From: Myroides marinus
GTDB taxonomy: Bacteria; Bacteroidota; Bacteroidia; Flavobacteriales; Flavobacteriaceae
DNA length: 64,000 nucleotides
Direction: 5' to 3'
NCBI RefSeq assembly: GCF_900109075.1
Contig: NZ_FNYS01000010.1
Location: 1 to 64,000, forward strand
Shown: piece by piece, positions 6,478 to 15,766 of the stretch
Position numbering within the stretch: the stretch's first letter is position 1
Layout of the letters: each line of letters starts with the position of its first letter
Made by a program: the position numbers and the translations under genes
The notes under the pieces: model-generated
What the model was told of the DNA's origin: nothing
The model's database searches: none
The model's input: the letters and a program-made list of their open reading frames with translations, nothing else

Positions 6478-9204
6478 ATGATTAAAAAGATTTTTTCACT
6501 AGCCATATTATTTTCGACTCCGATGTTTAGTCAGGTTGCCAGAGATACTATCTGGGTAGATAGCTACGACTACATCAGTACGAAAAAAGACGCTGAATCT
6601 TTTAAACTTGCTAAGCCTATAAAAGGTAATTCTAATCTACAATCTATTGAGGTATACAACGCTAAAACTAGACTGATAGAAAGCAAAGGTAATGGAGTAT
6701 TCCAAGATGGTAGCGCTACTGTATTATACCAAGGAGATGTAAAATACTACAATAAGAATGGAAAGGTAAATGCTACTTATACATATGATGAGAACAATAT
6801 GATTACTAATAGTGAATCTATTGATCCTCGTAATGGTAAAGTATATAAGTGTGCTTACTCAGATAACAATCTATATAATGGAGAGGCATTCTATGACTGG
6901 AAAGGAGTATATGTATATATGCTAGTAGAAGACGGGCACTATAAAGAATACTTAGTAATCAATCCTAAGAATGACAAGAACAGAGTAGTCTATACATTTG
7001 ATGAAAACAACATACTATCTGCTGAAAGCTATTATGACGAAAGTGGAAAAGTAGTTCATACTGGTACTTATAGCGAGGGACAAAACTATAATGGTGAGTT
7101 TACTTTACTTAACTACGATGAATTTGGTATCTTAAGTATCTCTAAATATGCTGATGGAGTAAGCTTAAACACTACTAGCTATTATAAAAATGGTAAAGTT
7201 AAGAGTACATCTGTAGTAAAAGGTAACTTAACTTCTGAGGTTTACTTTGACAAAAATGGTAAACAATTAGGTACATATTCTAGTAAATTAGAAGATGATG
7301 GATACTCTACTTATCAGAATGGAACATTGTATTATTTCAATGCTTATGGTACTGATCCTGATGAAATCTATGCTATCTATCACTATAAAGATAACGCTGC
7401 TATTAAAGTAGAAGATTTCTATGTAGCTCCTGAAAAGAATACTGTCAAAATGATTACTTATAACAGTGAGGAGAACCTAACACTGAAGAAAGAGTACTTC
7501 ACACCTGATGGTAAACTAAAAGGACAGTTAGTATATGACGCTGATGGGTATACGCCTAAAGATGGTACTGACTATGCTGATAATATGACTACTACTTATA
7601 AAAATGGTAAGTTAGTAGAGCGAGTAGAAAACTACTCTAATGGTAAAGTATTTGAATCTACTAAAAACGGGCTTTCTGTATTCTATGATATGAAAGGGAA
7701 AGAGATGGGTAGAGTAACATTTAGAGATGAGCCAATGTATGGTACAGAGGTTTATATCTCTGGTACTAGATATACAATACAAAATGATTTAATCTCTGAT
7801 GTTTCTAAATATGAGAAAGAGGCATTAACTTATCAAGGTAGTTATGATAATAAAGAGGGTAAATCTGTATTATCATCAGAGACATTCTACCAAAACAGCA
7901 ATATCACTAAAGTAGTAGAATATTATAGTAATGGTAAGAAAGCTAGTATAGCTATATACTCTCCTTCTTCTTACTCTTATAGTCCAGTGAAATCAACATT
8001 CTTTGACAATACTGGTAAAGAATTAGGTAGCTATGACTATGTTACTCAGACAGGTACTTTAGTTGAATTTAGTTATGATAAACAGATCATATCAAATATT
8101 AAATATTCTAATGGTAATGCTATAAGCAAAAAAGGGTATGCTCAAAATCAGAACAGTGGTTCTAAATATTACTTACAGTCTGATATAGATTATAATAAAC
8201 AAGGGAAGTTCTACAACGAAAAAGGAGAACTAATCTCTACAGTTTCTTATAAAGACGGGGCTCCTTATACAGGAACTACTTATGATTCGGACTCATACTA
8301 CATAACTGAAGCTACTTATAACAAAGGGGTTAAGATAGGTAAAGAGACTGTGAAGTATCTACATAGTGACGAGATAGTAAATATCAACCACTATGACAAT
8401 GAAGGGGAACTAACTAAGGTAGAAACGTATACTAATAATACTCTAGAGTCTGTAGCTGAATACCACGAAGGTTTACAGCACGGTACTACTACTTACTATA
8501 ATAGCGAAGGAGAAGTATTATCTACACTAATCTATAATGGTGGTGTACCTTATGAGGGAACACTAACAACTATAGATTATTCTCACTACACTACTGTAGA
8601 CTATAAGGATGGAGTGATCACTTCTAAGAAGATTTCAACATTAGATGATAGTGCTACGGCTCCTCTTACGTTAGTATTAGAAGAAGTCTACCAGAATGAA
8701 ACTACGTTCAAAAGAACTATAAACGATGCAGAAACTGGTAAAACGATCTTTAAATATGGGGTAAAAGACAATGATTTAGATGGTCAATACCAATATTATG
8801 AGAATGGTAAGGTTAAGTACCAAGCTACGTTAAAAGAAGGTATCTTAACGGATGGTACTATAGCGATCAATGACCTTAACTATAGTTCATATAACTACTA
8901 TAGCGATAACTCTAGTAAGTACACTGTATTAACAAATAAGAAAGGAAACTTCACTGTAAAAGTATTCGATGAGAACAATAAAGAATTGTTTAAAATGGAA
9001 GCTAAGGTGAAGAAAGGTGATAGTAGCCTAAACCCTCTTACTAGTAACAAGATCACTCTTGACAACTTATTCCCTAGCAATGAGTTTAACGTAGCTAGTT
9101 ATTATGGTGCGTATGACTACGCAGTAGAGGCTGCTGCTACAGCTGTTGATGCTGCTGCAGACGCTGCGATGGCTGTCCCAGCTGCTGAGGCATACTATGA
9201 ATAA
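6478..9204 (+). CDS. Large secreted YwqK/MORN-like repeat protein (second of three)
   Basis: 908 aa with a signal peptide (MIKKIFSLAILFSTPMFSQ). The mature N-terminus VARDTIWVDSYDY is shared with the next gene (VVRDTIWMNNYDV), showing recent common ancestry. More than ten YwqK-like units follow (YYKNGKVKSTS, YFDKNGKQLGTY, YYSNGKKASIA, YYNSEGEVLSTLIYNGGVPYEG, YYENGKVKYQA). The last 27 residues are alanine-rich with repeated AA and DAA steps and end AEAYYE, a tail the two neighbours lack. It is followed by a strong terminator, so it is probably its own transcription unit or ends a unit with the first gene. Role unknown; cell-envelope location inferred. Confidence 0.75.
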   Translation: MIKKIFSLAILFSTPMFSQVARDTIWVDSYDYISTKKDAESFKLAKPIKGNSNLQSIEVYNAKTRLIESKGNGVFQDGSATVLYQGDVKYYNKNGKVNATYTYDENNMITNSESIDPRNGKVYKCAYSDNNLYNGEAFYDWKGVYVYMLVEDGHYKEYLVINPKNDKNRVVYTFDENNILSAESYYDESGKVVHTGTYSEGQNYNGEFTLLNYDEFGILSISKYADGVSLNTTSYYKNGKVKSTSVVKGNLTSEVYFDKNGKQLGTYSSKLEDDGYSTYQNGTLYYFNAYGTDPDEIYAIYHYKDNAAIKVEDFYVAPEKNTVKMITYNSEENLTLKKEYFTPDGKLKGQLVYDADGYTPKDGTDYADNMTTTYKNGKLVERVENYSNGKVFESTKNGLSVFYDMKGKEMGRVTFRDEPMYGTEVYISGTRYTIQNDLISDVSKYEKEALTYQGSYDNKEGKSVLSSETFYQNSNITKVVEYYSNGKKASIAIYSPSSYSYSPVKSTFFDNTGKELGSYDYVTQTGTLVEFSYDKQIISNIKYSNGNAISKKGYAQNQNSGSKYYLQSDIDYNKQGKFYNEKGELISTVSYKDGAPYTGTTYDSDSYYITEATYNKGVKIGKETVKYLHSDEIVNINHYDNEGELTKVETYTNNTLESVAEYHEGLQHGTTTYYNSEGEVLSTLIYNGGVPYEGTLTTIDYSHYTTVDYKDGVITSKKISTLDDSATAPLTLVLEEVYQNETTFKRTINDAETGKTIFKYGVKDNDLDGQYQYYENGKVKYQATLKEGILTDGTIAINDLNYSSYNYYSDNSSKYTVLTNKKGNFTVKVFDENNKELFKMEAKVKKGDSSLNPLTSNKITLDNLFPSNEFNVASYYGAYDYAVEAAATAVDAAADAAMAVPAAEAYYE

Positions 9205-9232
9205 AATGACATATTGTTTTTTTTGATTATAG

Positions 9233-9266
9233 AAACTCCCAAGTGTAATGCTTGGGAGTTTTTTTA
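9233..9266 (+). terminator. Intrinsic terminator after second YwqK-repeat gene
   Basis: Perfect 11-bp stem (9233-9243 with 9251-9261) with a 7-base loop and a T-run to 9265. Confidence 0.85.
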
Positions 9267-9338
9267 TATCTCTTACAATTCAAATGATATTATAGTTACT
9301 ACCATATTTTTCAGTAAATTCACAGTAAAATACTGTTT

Positions 9339-12032
9339 ATGCGTAAAAGATTATCTATACTGGTTTTATTAGCATCTGTCTCTATGTATGGGCAGGTAGT
9401 CCGCGATACTATATGGATGAATAATTATGATGTTGTAGTGTCTAAAAGAGAAGCTAGTAGTTTTAAAATACTGAAACAGGATCCAAAAGATACACTTAAG
9501 GTACATATAAATCTATATGACAAAAAGACTAAGCAACTTAAAACTTCTGGATACGGTCTGTTAGATGAAACAGGAACACAATTAACTTTAAAAAAAGCTT
9601 CTATATACAATACTGATGGGGTTCTGAAGTTTACTAATACTTTTGACACCAATGACAATATAGATAAAATATGCTCAACAGATGCACGCACAGGAGAACA
9701 GTATGAATGTCAATTCTTAGATAACAATCCCTACAATGGAAAGTTTTTCTTCTTAGAAAATGGCAAGTATATCTATATGGAGATAATCAATGGTCAAAAT
9801 ATAGTTAGTGCATTGATTAACCCTAATAACTTTAACAATCGTATAGAGTTTAAACCTATCGATAAGGATAAAACATCTGAAGAATACTACGATGAGAGTG
9901 GTAAGCTACTTTACACGACAACACTAAAGAACAATAATTATTATGATGGTACTAGAGTAGATCTATTCAAAAAGCAGTTTAAAATAAAGTCTATCGAAAA
10001 TAGAACAGAAGGTCAAGTAAATAATATTACACAATATTATACTACAGGTGAGATTAAAACTAAGGCTTCTAAAGAAGGTGATAAATACACCCAAATATTT
10101 TATAATAAAGAAGGAGAAAGTATAGGTCAACAGTCTTTTATACAGTTTCTGGATAGGGTTATTGAAAAAGAAGGGATCATGTACTCTTATAGCACTGAAG
10201 AAAACGAAGATGATATTACAATCGCTTCTCACTATGAAAAAGATAAATTAGTTAGAATAGACAGCTATTATACCTCTCCAAATAAGAACACAATAGAAGT
10301 AAGCACATACTTAAAGAAAGGTGCTGATTTTGGATTTGATAAGATTGAGTATTTTAACAAAGAGGGTATTCTACATGGCGTTGCTACTTTTGACGAAAAA
10401 GGGTTGAATGTTTTAAACGGTACTGACTACAAAAAAGGTAATAAGACTGTCACTAAAGATGGCCTGATAGTTGAAAAAACTATCTACTATAGCAATGGAA
10501 AAATATTCCAGTTTACCAAGGATTTAGTATCTACTTTCTATGATACAAAAGGAAAAGAAATAGGTAAAGTAACACTAAACAAAACTGAAGATCTTGATAA
10601 ATTATACAATACAGGTACTGTCTTCACTATGGAAGATGACCTAATAATACAGGTGTCTACATATAAAGATGGGTTAACACTTACAGATAAAGTATATAAC
10701 ATAGATAATGAAATATCTCAATTAGCTATAGAGGTAATCTATAAAAAAGGGAATCCATACATCACGACTTTATACTATACTAATGGGAAAAAGGCCATAG
10801 AGTACATATATGGAATGAAGGACTACTCTACTCTAGCTAAAGGTGCATTCTATAAAGATACTGGAGAGCTAATAGGTACTTATGATTATATTTATGAGAC
10901 AGGAACATTAGTTAAGTACACGGATAACCTAGAAATAGTATCTATCGAAACTACTCAAGACGGGAAACCATTAACCAAGAAAGAGTTTGGGATATATGGT
11001 GAGGATAAAATATTGACTGAACCTAGTTACTATGTGTATGCCTATACTGATTATAATAAATCTGGTGAGACATATGACGAAACTGGAGAAGTATTATCAT
11101 TTACAGAATATAGAGAGGGCAAACCTTATGAAGGGCTTGTATATAACTTTGATACTGAAAATAATCTAGCTACAGAAACTTCATATAAAGAAGGAAAAAA
11201 AGTAGATAAAGAAACAATCAGAAATACAGAGACAAACGAGACTATTAGTGTTAACTTCTATGAGGAAGGGGAATTAATTAAAGTAGCTACCTATAATGAA
11301 GGTATTTTGTTTAAAATAGCTGAGTATAAAGACGGTGAATTAGAAGGAACTACTTCTTTCTTTTCCCCTGACAATAAACTAATTTCTACTGTAAGTTTTA
11401 ATGAGAACTTACCTATAGAAGGAACGTATATCTATAAACAAGAAAATTACTTAGTCAAGACTACATTTAAAGATAAAAACTGCATAACTAAACAGATATA
11501 TTACATTGACCCGACTAGTGGCCATGAAACTCTTGTGATGTTAGAGAATTACATTGATAAAAATACTTTCAAAAGGTCTATTTATGATCAAACAACAGGT
11601 AAACTTATCTATGACTACAGTGTTAAAGAGAATGTCTTAGATGGTTTGTTTAAACACTATGAAGCGGATAGATTGAAACATCAGGCTACATTTGAAAACG
11701 GTAAAATAAGTGGTGGTACAGTAGCTATTATTGACTTTAGCTTTGACCCTACAACAGATAGTCATGAAGACTACCCTAATCATACTGTCATAACAAAGAG
11801 TAAGAATACATATCATATAACGATAGAAGATGAAGCCAAGAAAGAGTTACTCAATATGCAGATAAAAGAGACAGCAGGAGATAATAGCTATAATGCTTTG
11901 TTTAATACACCTCTTCTGATTGAGAACTTATATCCATATAATCAACTCAATAACACTCCTTCTGAATGGAAGACTTATGCTCCTATTAAAGCAGGAGATC
12001 TAAAGCCGAATATACTAGATAGCCTATTCTAG
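9339..12032 (+). CDS. Large secreted YwqK/MORN-like repeat protein (third of three)
   Basis: 897 aa with a signal peptide (MRKRLSILVLLASVSMYGQ). It is paralogous to the preceding 908-aa protein along its whole length. Corresponding units include YYDESGKLLYTTTL, YYTTGEIKTKAS, YYSNGKIFQFTKD, YYTNGKKAIEY, FYKDTGELIGTYDY and a shared C-terminal stretch (FKRSIYDQTTGKLIYDYSVKENVLDGLFKHYE). Its end is Pro/Asn-containing and not alanine-rich. It has its own terminator. Function unknown, probably envelope-associated; the pair has diverged enough to suggest different partners. Confidence 0.75.
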   Translation: MRKRLSILVLLASVSMYGQVVRDTIWMNNYDVVVSKREASSFKILKQDPKDTLKVHINLYDKKTKQLKTSGYGLLDETGTQLTLKKASIYNTDGVLKFTNTFDTNDNIDKICSTDARTGEQYECQFLDNNPYNGKFFFLENGKYIYMEIINGQNIVSALINPNNFNNRIEFKPIDKDKTSEEYYDESGKLLYTTTLKNNNYYDGTRVDLFKKQFKIKSIENRTEGQVNNITQYYTTGEIKTKASKEGDKYTQIFYNKEGESIGQQSFIQFLDRVIEKEGIMYSYSTEENEDDITIASHYEKDKLVRIDSYYTSPNKNTIEVSTYLKKGADFGFDKIEYFNKEGILHGVATFDEKGLNVLNGTDYKKGNKTVTKDGLIVEKTIYYSNGKIFQFTKDLVSTFYDTKGKEIGKVTLNKTEDLDKLYNTGTVFTMEDDLIIQVSTYKDGLTLTDKVYNIDNEISQLAIEVIYKKGNPYITTLYYTNGKKAIEYIYGMKDYSTLAKGAFYKDTGELIGTYDYIYETGTLVKYTDNLEIVSIETTQDGKPLTKKEFGIYGEDKILTEPSYYVYAYTDYNKSGETYDETGEVLSFTEYREGKPYEGLVYNFDTENNLATETSYKEGKKVDKETIRNTETNETISVNFYEEGELIKVATYNEGILFKIAEYKDGELEGTTSFFSPDNKLISTVSFNENLPIEGTYIYKQENYLVKTTFKDKNCITKQIYYIDPTSGHETLVMLENYIDKNTFKRSIYDQTTGKLIYDYSVKENVLDGLFKHYEADRLKHQATFENGKISGGTVAIIDFSFDPTTDSHEDYPNHTVITKSKNTYHITIEDEAKKELLNMQIKETAGDNSYNALFNTPLLIENLYPYNQLNNTPSEWKTYAPIKAGDLKPNILDSLF

Positions 12033-12049
12033 TTGTCGATATAATTTAC

Positions 12050-12080
12050 AAAATCCCAAGTGAATCACTTGGGATTTTTT
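12050..12080 (+). terminator. Intrinsic terminator after third YwqK-repeat gene
   Basis: Perfect 13-bp stem (12050-12062 with 12066-12078), 3-base loop and T-run. Its CCCAAG/CTTGGG core is like that of the terminator after the paralogue at 9233, suggesting the terminator was copied with the gene. Confidence 0.85.
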
Positions 12081-12194
12081 GTTTCTACAAAGTCTATTAA
12101 AACACTATTTTATTCAACTATTTTGATATAAATATTAATTTTATTAAATTAGACCTTAATAAAATTAAACAAACTATTCACATATATAAGTATT

Positions 12195-12479
12195 ATGTCT
12201 ATAAAGCCAAAACTACCTATACACTGTCCGAGTTGTGAGAGTGAACTAAAGGTCACCCAACTCTCTTGTGAACATTGTCAAACTATAGTCAATGGTAATT
12301 TCTCTTTGCCTCTACTCTTACAATTGACTAAAGAGGAACAAGAGTTCATCTTGGCTTTCTTTCTAAATAGTGGGAGTTTAAAACAGATGGCATTGCAAAT
12401 GAATATTAGTTATCCTACTGTTAGAAATAAATTAGACGATATGATAGCCCATATTCAGCAACTACAAAAAACCGAATAA
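12195..12479 (+). CDS. DUF2089-family zinc-ribbon/HTH protein
   Basis: 94 aa. The N-terminus has two CxxC pairs (CPSCESELKVTQLSCEHC, residues about 11-28), a zinc ribbon. The C-terminal half is a helix-turn-helix-like segment (LKQMALQMNISYPTVRNKLDDMI). This layout is that of the DUF2089 family, small cytosolic putative DNA-binding regulators. It opens a run of five same-strand genes; the next starts 22 bases on and codes for a membrane protein. It may control the operon, which is inferred from position only. Confidence 0.85.
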   Translation: MSIKPKLPIHCPSCESELKVTQLSCEHCQTIVNGNFSLPLLLQLTKEEQEFILAFFLNSGSLKQMALQMNISYPTVRNKLDDMIAHIQQLQKTE

Positions 12480-12501
12480 CTAACTATAAACCATCCACCT
12501 T

Positions 12502-13089
12502 ATGTCACTAAGAAAATATGTTATTAGACCTTTTGAGACCATCCAAGAAAAGACGTTATTGGTCATAGGAATATTGTTTATTTTAATAAGCTCATCATTT
12601 GCCTTTCTTACTAACTCACGTTTCGATGGAGTAATAGATATGCATACAGGAAGTAATGTATTGTGGTATCAACCTCTAATTGACAATATAGTAAACACAA
12701 TATGTCTGACCGTATTATTATATCTACTTTCTCTATTACTACCAACAAAAGCACGTATAATAGATATACTTAATGTTGCTTTAATTAGTAGAATTCCTTT
12801 ATACTTTACTTTATTTACTAATATCGGGGGAATTAATCAAGAAACAGGAGAATACCTATTAGCTAATATTAGCGACCCAACAGCTTTAGCGAATCTACCT
12901 ATCCTTAATTTAATTATACTAGGATTAGGAGCTATACTATCTTTAATTGCTTTAGTATTAATGGGAGTACTTATCTATCAAGGTTATAAAACAGCTACAA
13001 ACTCTAAGAAACTATCACATAATATTCTTCTAGTACCAGCAGTATTAATTGCTGAAGTAATTTCTAAGTACCTAACCTATCAATACTAA
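12502..13089 (+). CDS. Multi-pass membrane protein, possibly YIP1-like
   Basis: 195 aa with about five hydrophobic segments (roughly residues 18-38, 62-85, 90-108, 130-158 and 172-190). The loop ARIIDILNVALISRIPLYF between segments 2 and 3 resembles Yip1-type bacterial permease-like proteins, but I am not certain of the family. It lies 22 bases after the DUF2089 gene and 16 bases before a secreted hydrolase, so all three are likely cotranscribed. Function unknown. Confidence 0.6.
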   Translation: MSLRKYVIRPFETIQEKTLLVIGILFILISSSFAFLTNSRFDGVIDMHTGSNVLWYQPLIDNIVNTICLTVLLYLLSLLLPTKARIIDILNVALISRIPLYFTLFTNIGGINQETGEYLLANISDPTALANLPILNLIILGLGAILSLIALVLMGVLIYQGYKTATNSKKLSHNILLVPAVLIAEVISKYLTYQY

Positions 13090-13105
13090 CTAACACAACA
13101 ACATT

Positions 13106-14017
13106 ATGAAAAAACTAATCTACACACTTGTACTTGCACTAACTACTTCACTTGCCTTCTCACAAACTACTATACAAATAGACAGTGAAATAGATGGCGA
13201 CTTATACTTAGCAAATAAAGACAATAAGCAATTGGCTATTATCATTGCAGGCTCTGGTCCTACTAATAAGAATGGGAATAACCCAGGTGGTGTAAAAGCT
13301 AACTCTTATAAATACTTAGCTGAAGGCTTAAAAGAGAATGGTATCAATACATTCACTTATAACAAAAGAATGTTTGCTCAAATGAAGAACCAAACAGCTA
13401 AAGAAGAAGATGGTAGATTTGAAGACAATGTAAAAGACTTAAACCTAGTAATTGATTACTTCAAGAAAGAGTATTCAAGTATCATATTGATAGGACATAG
13501 TGAAGGAGCCTTAGTCGCTACTTTAGCTAGTCAGAACAATACTGCTGTATCTAAACTTGTCTCTCTACAAGGACCAGGAGAGTCAATAGATAAAACGCTG
13601 TATAAGCAATTAACAGCTCAAGCTCCATTCTTTGCTAAATCAGTAGAAGACATTCACAATAAACTGCGAAATGGAGAACAAGTAACAGATGTTCCTCCAA
13701 TGTTGATGAGCTTATATAGACCTTCTGTACAGCCTTACTTAATATCGTGGATAAAGTATGATCCTACTGTAGAAATACAAAAGGTAAAACAACCTATTCT
13801 AATTCTTCAAGGGGATAAAGATTTACAAGTAAAAACTGATCAAGGTGATAACTTGAAAAAAGCCATGCCTACAGCTACCCTTATTACATTAAAAGGAATG
13901 AATCATGTACTAAAGACAGTTGTCAAAGATGATGAGAACTTAGCGTTGTACAGTAAACCTGAGGTACCTCTACATACTGAGTTAGTACCTACTATTGTAA
14001 ACTTTATAAAGAAATAA
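13106..14017 (+). CDS. Exported alpha/beta-hydrolase
   Basis: 303 aa with a signal peptide (MKKLIYTLVLALTTSLAFSQ). The hydrolase fold is marked by AIIIAGSGPTNKNG with the oxyanion region, the nucleophile elbow GHSEG (S132), an acid in LQGDKDLQVK (D237 or D239) and H267 in GMNHVLK. This set is typical of serine esterases or peptidases acting in the periplasm. The substrate cannot be told. It sits in the middle of the DUF2089 operon and its stop is one base before the next ATG, indicating tight translational linkage. Confidence 0.8.
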   Translation: MKKLIYTLVLALTTSLAFSQTTIQIDSEIDGDLYLANKDNKQLAIIIAGSGPTNKNGNNPGGVKANSYKYLAEGLKENGINTFTYNKRMFAQMKNQTAKEEDGRFEDNVKDLNLVIDYFKKEYSSIILIGHSEGALVATLASQNNTAVSKLVSLQGPGESIDKTLYKQLTAQAPFFAKSVEDIHNKLRNGEQVTDVPPMLMSLYRPSVQPYLISWIKYDPTVEIQKVKQPILILQGDKDLQVKTDQGDNLKKAMPTATLITLKGMNHVLKTVVKDDENLALYSKPEVPLHTELVPTIVNFIKK

Positions 14018-14018
14018 G

Positions 14019-14408
14019 ATGGAAGCGTTTATTATTACAGGTCTATTATACATTGGAATAAGTTATTTTCTTACACCTGATAATGCTGATAGTCTATTAG
14101 CTGGCTATAACACGATGTCGGATGAGCGAAAAAAGCTATATGATATCTCTTCTACTGTTAAAGTGCTGAACTTAACTATGCGCTGGACAGGAATATGTAC
14201 AAGTATTATCACTATACTAGCAATTGTACTTGAGTGGCATAAGGTAATAACTACTTCTATTCTAATATGTGTACTAATTATTCCTTTAGTGATTATGAGT
14301 ATTTACACTAGATTAAAATACTCAGTAGACCCTATGCGCTGGTATGATTGGTTAGCTCCTATTGGTATGATAATAGGAAGTCTTGTACTTGCTTATTACA
14401 TTAATTAA
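14019..14408 (+). CDS. Small membrane protein, unknown function
   Basis: 129 aa with about four hydrophobic segments, the last ending at the C-terminus (LVLAYYIN). The ATG at 14019 is one base after the stop of the hydrolase gene. The polar section after the first segment (residues 20-45) reads DNADSLLAGYNTMSDERKK, which resembles the cytosolic loop of some DUF3784-like membrane proteins; that match is tentative. It is followed 19 bases later by an SdpI-like gene, with which it probably works. Confidence 0.6.
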   Translation: MEAFIITGLLYIGISYFLTPDNADSLLAGYNTMSDERKKLYDISSTVKVLNLTMRWTGICTSIITILAIVLEWHKVITTSILICVLIIPLVIMSIYTRLKYSVDPMRWYDWLAPIGMIIGSLVLAYYIN

Positions 14409-14427
14409 GCTTAATAATAATGACATT

Positions 14428-14754
14428 ATGATAGCAACACATTATTTACTCTTCCCTGTATTGTTTATAATACTTGGTCTAATTGCACCTCATCTAAAAA
14501 CAATCAATGGAATCATAGGATATAGAACTTACCGTGCAATGAAGAATCAACGAAATTGGGACTATGCACAGAAATACAGTGGTAGATGTTTTATCTATGT
14601 AGGACTAGCTACACTGCCTTTTATAGCTATAGATTATTTTAATCTAATAGAGTCAAAACTATTAACAAGCATATTCTTTGTTGGTATAACACTAACATTC
14701 GCTTTTATCATTTACAAAACAGAACAAGGTCTTAAAAGACTTGAGTCACAATAA
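14428..14754 (+). CDS. SdpI-like small membrane protein
   Basis: 108 aa from the ATG at 14428; an upstream in-frame start at 14383 would overlap the previous gene. Three hydrophobic segments. The stretch IIGYRTYRAMKNQRNWDYAQKYSGR matches the signature of the SdpI C-terminal domain (GxRT...MKN...W..A...S/G). In Bacillus, SdpI gives immunity to the SdpC toxin and relays a signal; many homologues have unknown roles. It is the last gene of the operon and is followed by an 18-bp terminator stem. No toxin gene is visible nearby. Confidence 0.7.
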   Translation: MIATHYLLFPVLFIILGLIAPHLKTINGIIGYRTYRAMKNQRNWDYAQKYSGRCFIYVGLATLPFIAIDYFNLIESKLLTSIFFVGITLTFAFIIYKTEQGLKRLESQ

Positions 14755-14793
14755 TAAGAAAGCCTCTAATTTACGATTAGAGGCTTTCTTATT
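14753..14793. terminator. Bidirectional terminator
   Basis: An 18-bp perfect stem (14753-14770 with 14776-14793) around a 5-base loop. It covers the stop of the SdpI-like gene and abuts the stop of the convergent small gene at 14793, so it serves both. Confidence 0.85.
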
Positions 14794-14993
14794 TATTTTA
14801 CAGTTTCTATATTAGCTCTTGTCTGTTTAGATACTAAGAGTAAAGTCAATATAGGAGCAATAAATAAAGCAGCATTAAACTCTTTCATAGCTACTGAAGC
14901 CCCAATAGACATCCCTAATACAAACAAAACAAATGCAATTAATAATATAGCTTTTCTCCTAATTAAAAACTTCCCTACTCTAAGTTCTTTCAT
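14793..14993 (-). CDS. Small two-span membrane protein, unknown
   Basis: 66 aa. Two hydrophobic segments (about residues 16-34 and 40-56) are linked by a short turn, with a basic N-terminus (MKELRVGKFLIRRK). No family recognised. It has its own ATG at 14993 and a shared terminator. It is divergent from the TetR gene across a 147-base gap. Confidence 0.5.
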   Translation of the reverse strand: MKELRVGKFLIRRKAILLIAFVLFVLGMSIGASVAMKEFNAALFIAPILTLLLVSKQTRANIETVK

Positions 14994-15088
14994 ACAATTA
15001 TAATTTACATACAGTTAATCAATCTCTTACACACCTAATATACTTATTTTTATTGTAATATCTCCATATAAAAATTAACAACATACAA

Positions 15089-15106
15089 ATATACCAATCA
15101 GTATAT
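15089..15106. promoter_or_regulatory. Operator 1 of the TetR regulator
   Basis: ATATACC-AATC-AGTATAT is an 18-bp near-palindrome, one base off perfect symmetry. It matches the operator at 15767-15784 in 16 of 18 positions. It lies just upstream of the -7 box at 15114, placing it over the -33 region of the tetR promoter, consistent with autorepression. Confidence 0.75.
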
Positions 15107-15113
15107 TTTATAT

Positions 15114-15121
15114 TATCTTTG
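15114..15121 (+). promoter_or_regulatory. Promoter -7 box of the TetR gene
   Basis: TATCTTTG is a consensus TAnnTTTG box, 19 bases before the ATG at 15141. Confidence 0.6.
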
Positions 15122-15140
15122 TCATGTAAATCATTTAATC

Positions 15141-15737
15141 ATGACTAAAGCAGAAAAAACAAGACAATTTATTATAGAAGAAACAGCTTATCTATTTAAT
15201 ACAAAAGGAGCTGCTGCTACATCGTTAAGTGATATTACAGAAGCGACAGGCTTAACTAAAGGAAGCATTTATGGTAACTTTAAAAACAAGGATGAGGTAG
15301 CCTTAGCTGTATTTGAACACAATGCTTATAGAGTATACCAGGAGATCAAGAAGAGCATATCTAAAGACAATCAAACTCAAAGAGAAAGACTATTAGCTAT
15401 TGTTGATTTATACAAAACACAATGGCCTATGTTCTTTGAACTTGGAGGTTGCCCTTTATTAAATACAGCCACAGAAGCTGATGACACCTTTCCTGAGCTA
15501 AAACAAGCTGTTGTAAAGACTTTCACAGGATTAGCGAATATCTTTATTAAGATACTTAAAAAAGGCCAAGAGAATAAAGAATTTAAGACAGATATAGATA
15601 TCGAATCTTATGCTTACTTATTCATTTCTCTTATCGAAGGAGGAATGTTACTGGGGAAAACAACAGGTCAAATCAAACACTTGCATACTTCCTTGGATAG
15701 AATAGCAATAATCATAAACAGTGAAATCACCTTATAA
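15141..15737 (+). CDS. TetR/AcrR-family transcriptional regulator
   Basis: 198 aa. The N-terminal TetR DNA-binding domain (about residues 5-50) shows FIIEETAYLFNTKGAAATSLSDITEATGLTKGSIYGNFKNKDEVALAVF, with the typical TxxxIYxxFxxK ending. The C-terminal part is a ligand-binding bundle of the TetR_C type with GGCPLLNTATEAD. It faces a thiolase and a dihydrolipoyl dehydrogenase on the same strand. The same palindrome occurs before this gene and before the thiolase, so it very likely represses both itself and them. The inducer is not evident; an acyl-CoA or fatty acid would fit. Confidence 0.92.
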   Translation: MTKAEKTRQFIIEETAYLFNTKGAAATSLSDITEATGLTKGSIYGNFKNKDEVALAVFEHNAYRVYQEIKKSISKDNQTQRERLLAIVDLYKTQWPMFFELGGCPLLNTATEADDTFPELKQAVVKTFTGLANIFIKILKKGQENKEFKTDIDIESYAYLFISLIEGGMLLGKTTGQIKHLHTSLDRIAIIINSEITL

Positions 15738-15758
15738 AAAAGATTTCACTCTTTTTTT
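15721..15758 (+). terminator. Terminator overlapping the 3' end of the TetR gene
   Basis: GTGAAATC (15721-15728) pairs with GATTTCAC (15742-15749), followed by TCTTTTTTT. The stem covers the last codons of the TetR gene and separates it from the thiolase promoter. Confidence 0.65.
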
Positions 15759-15766
15759 AACCAACA

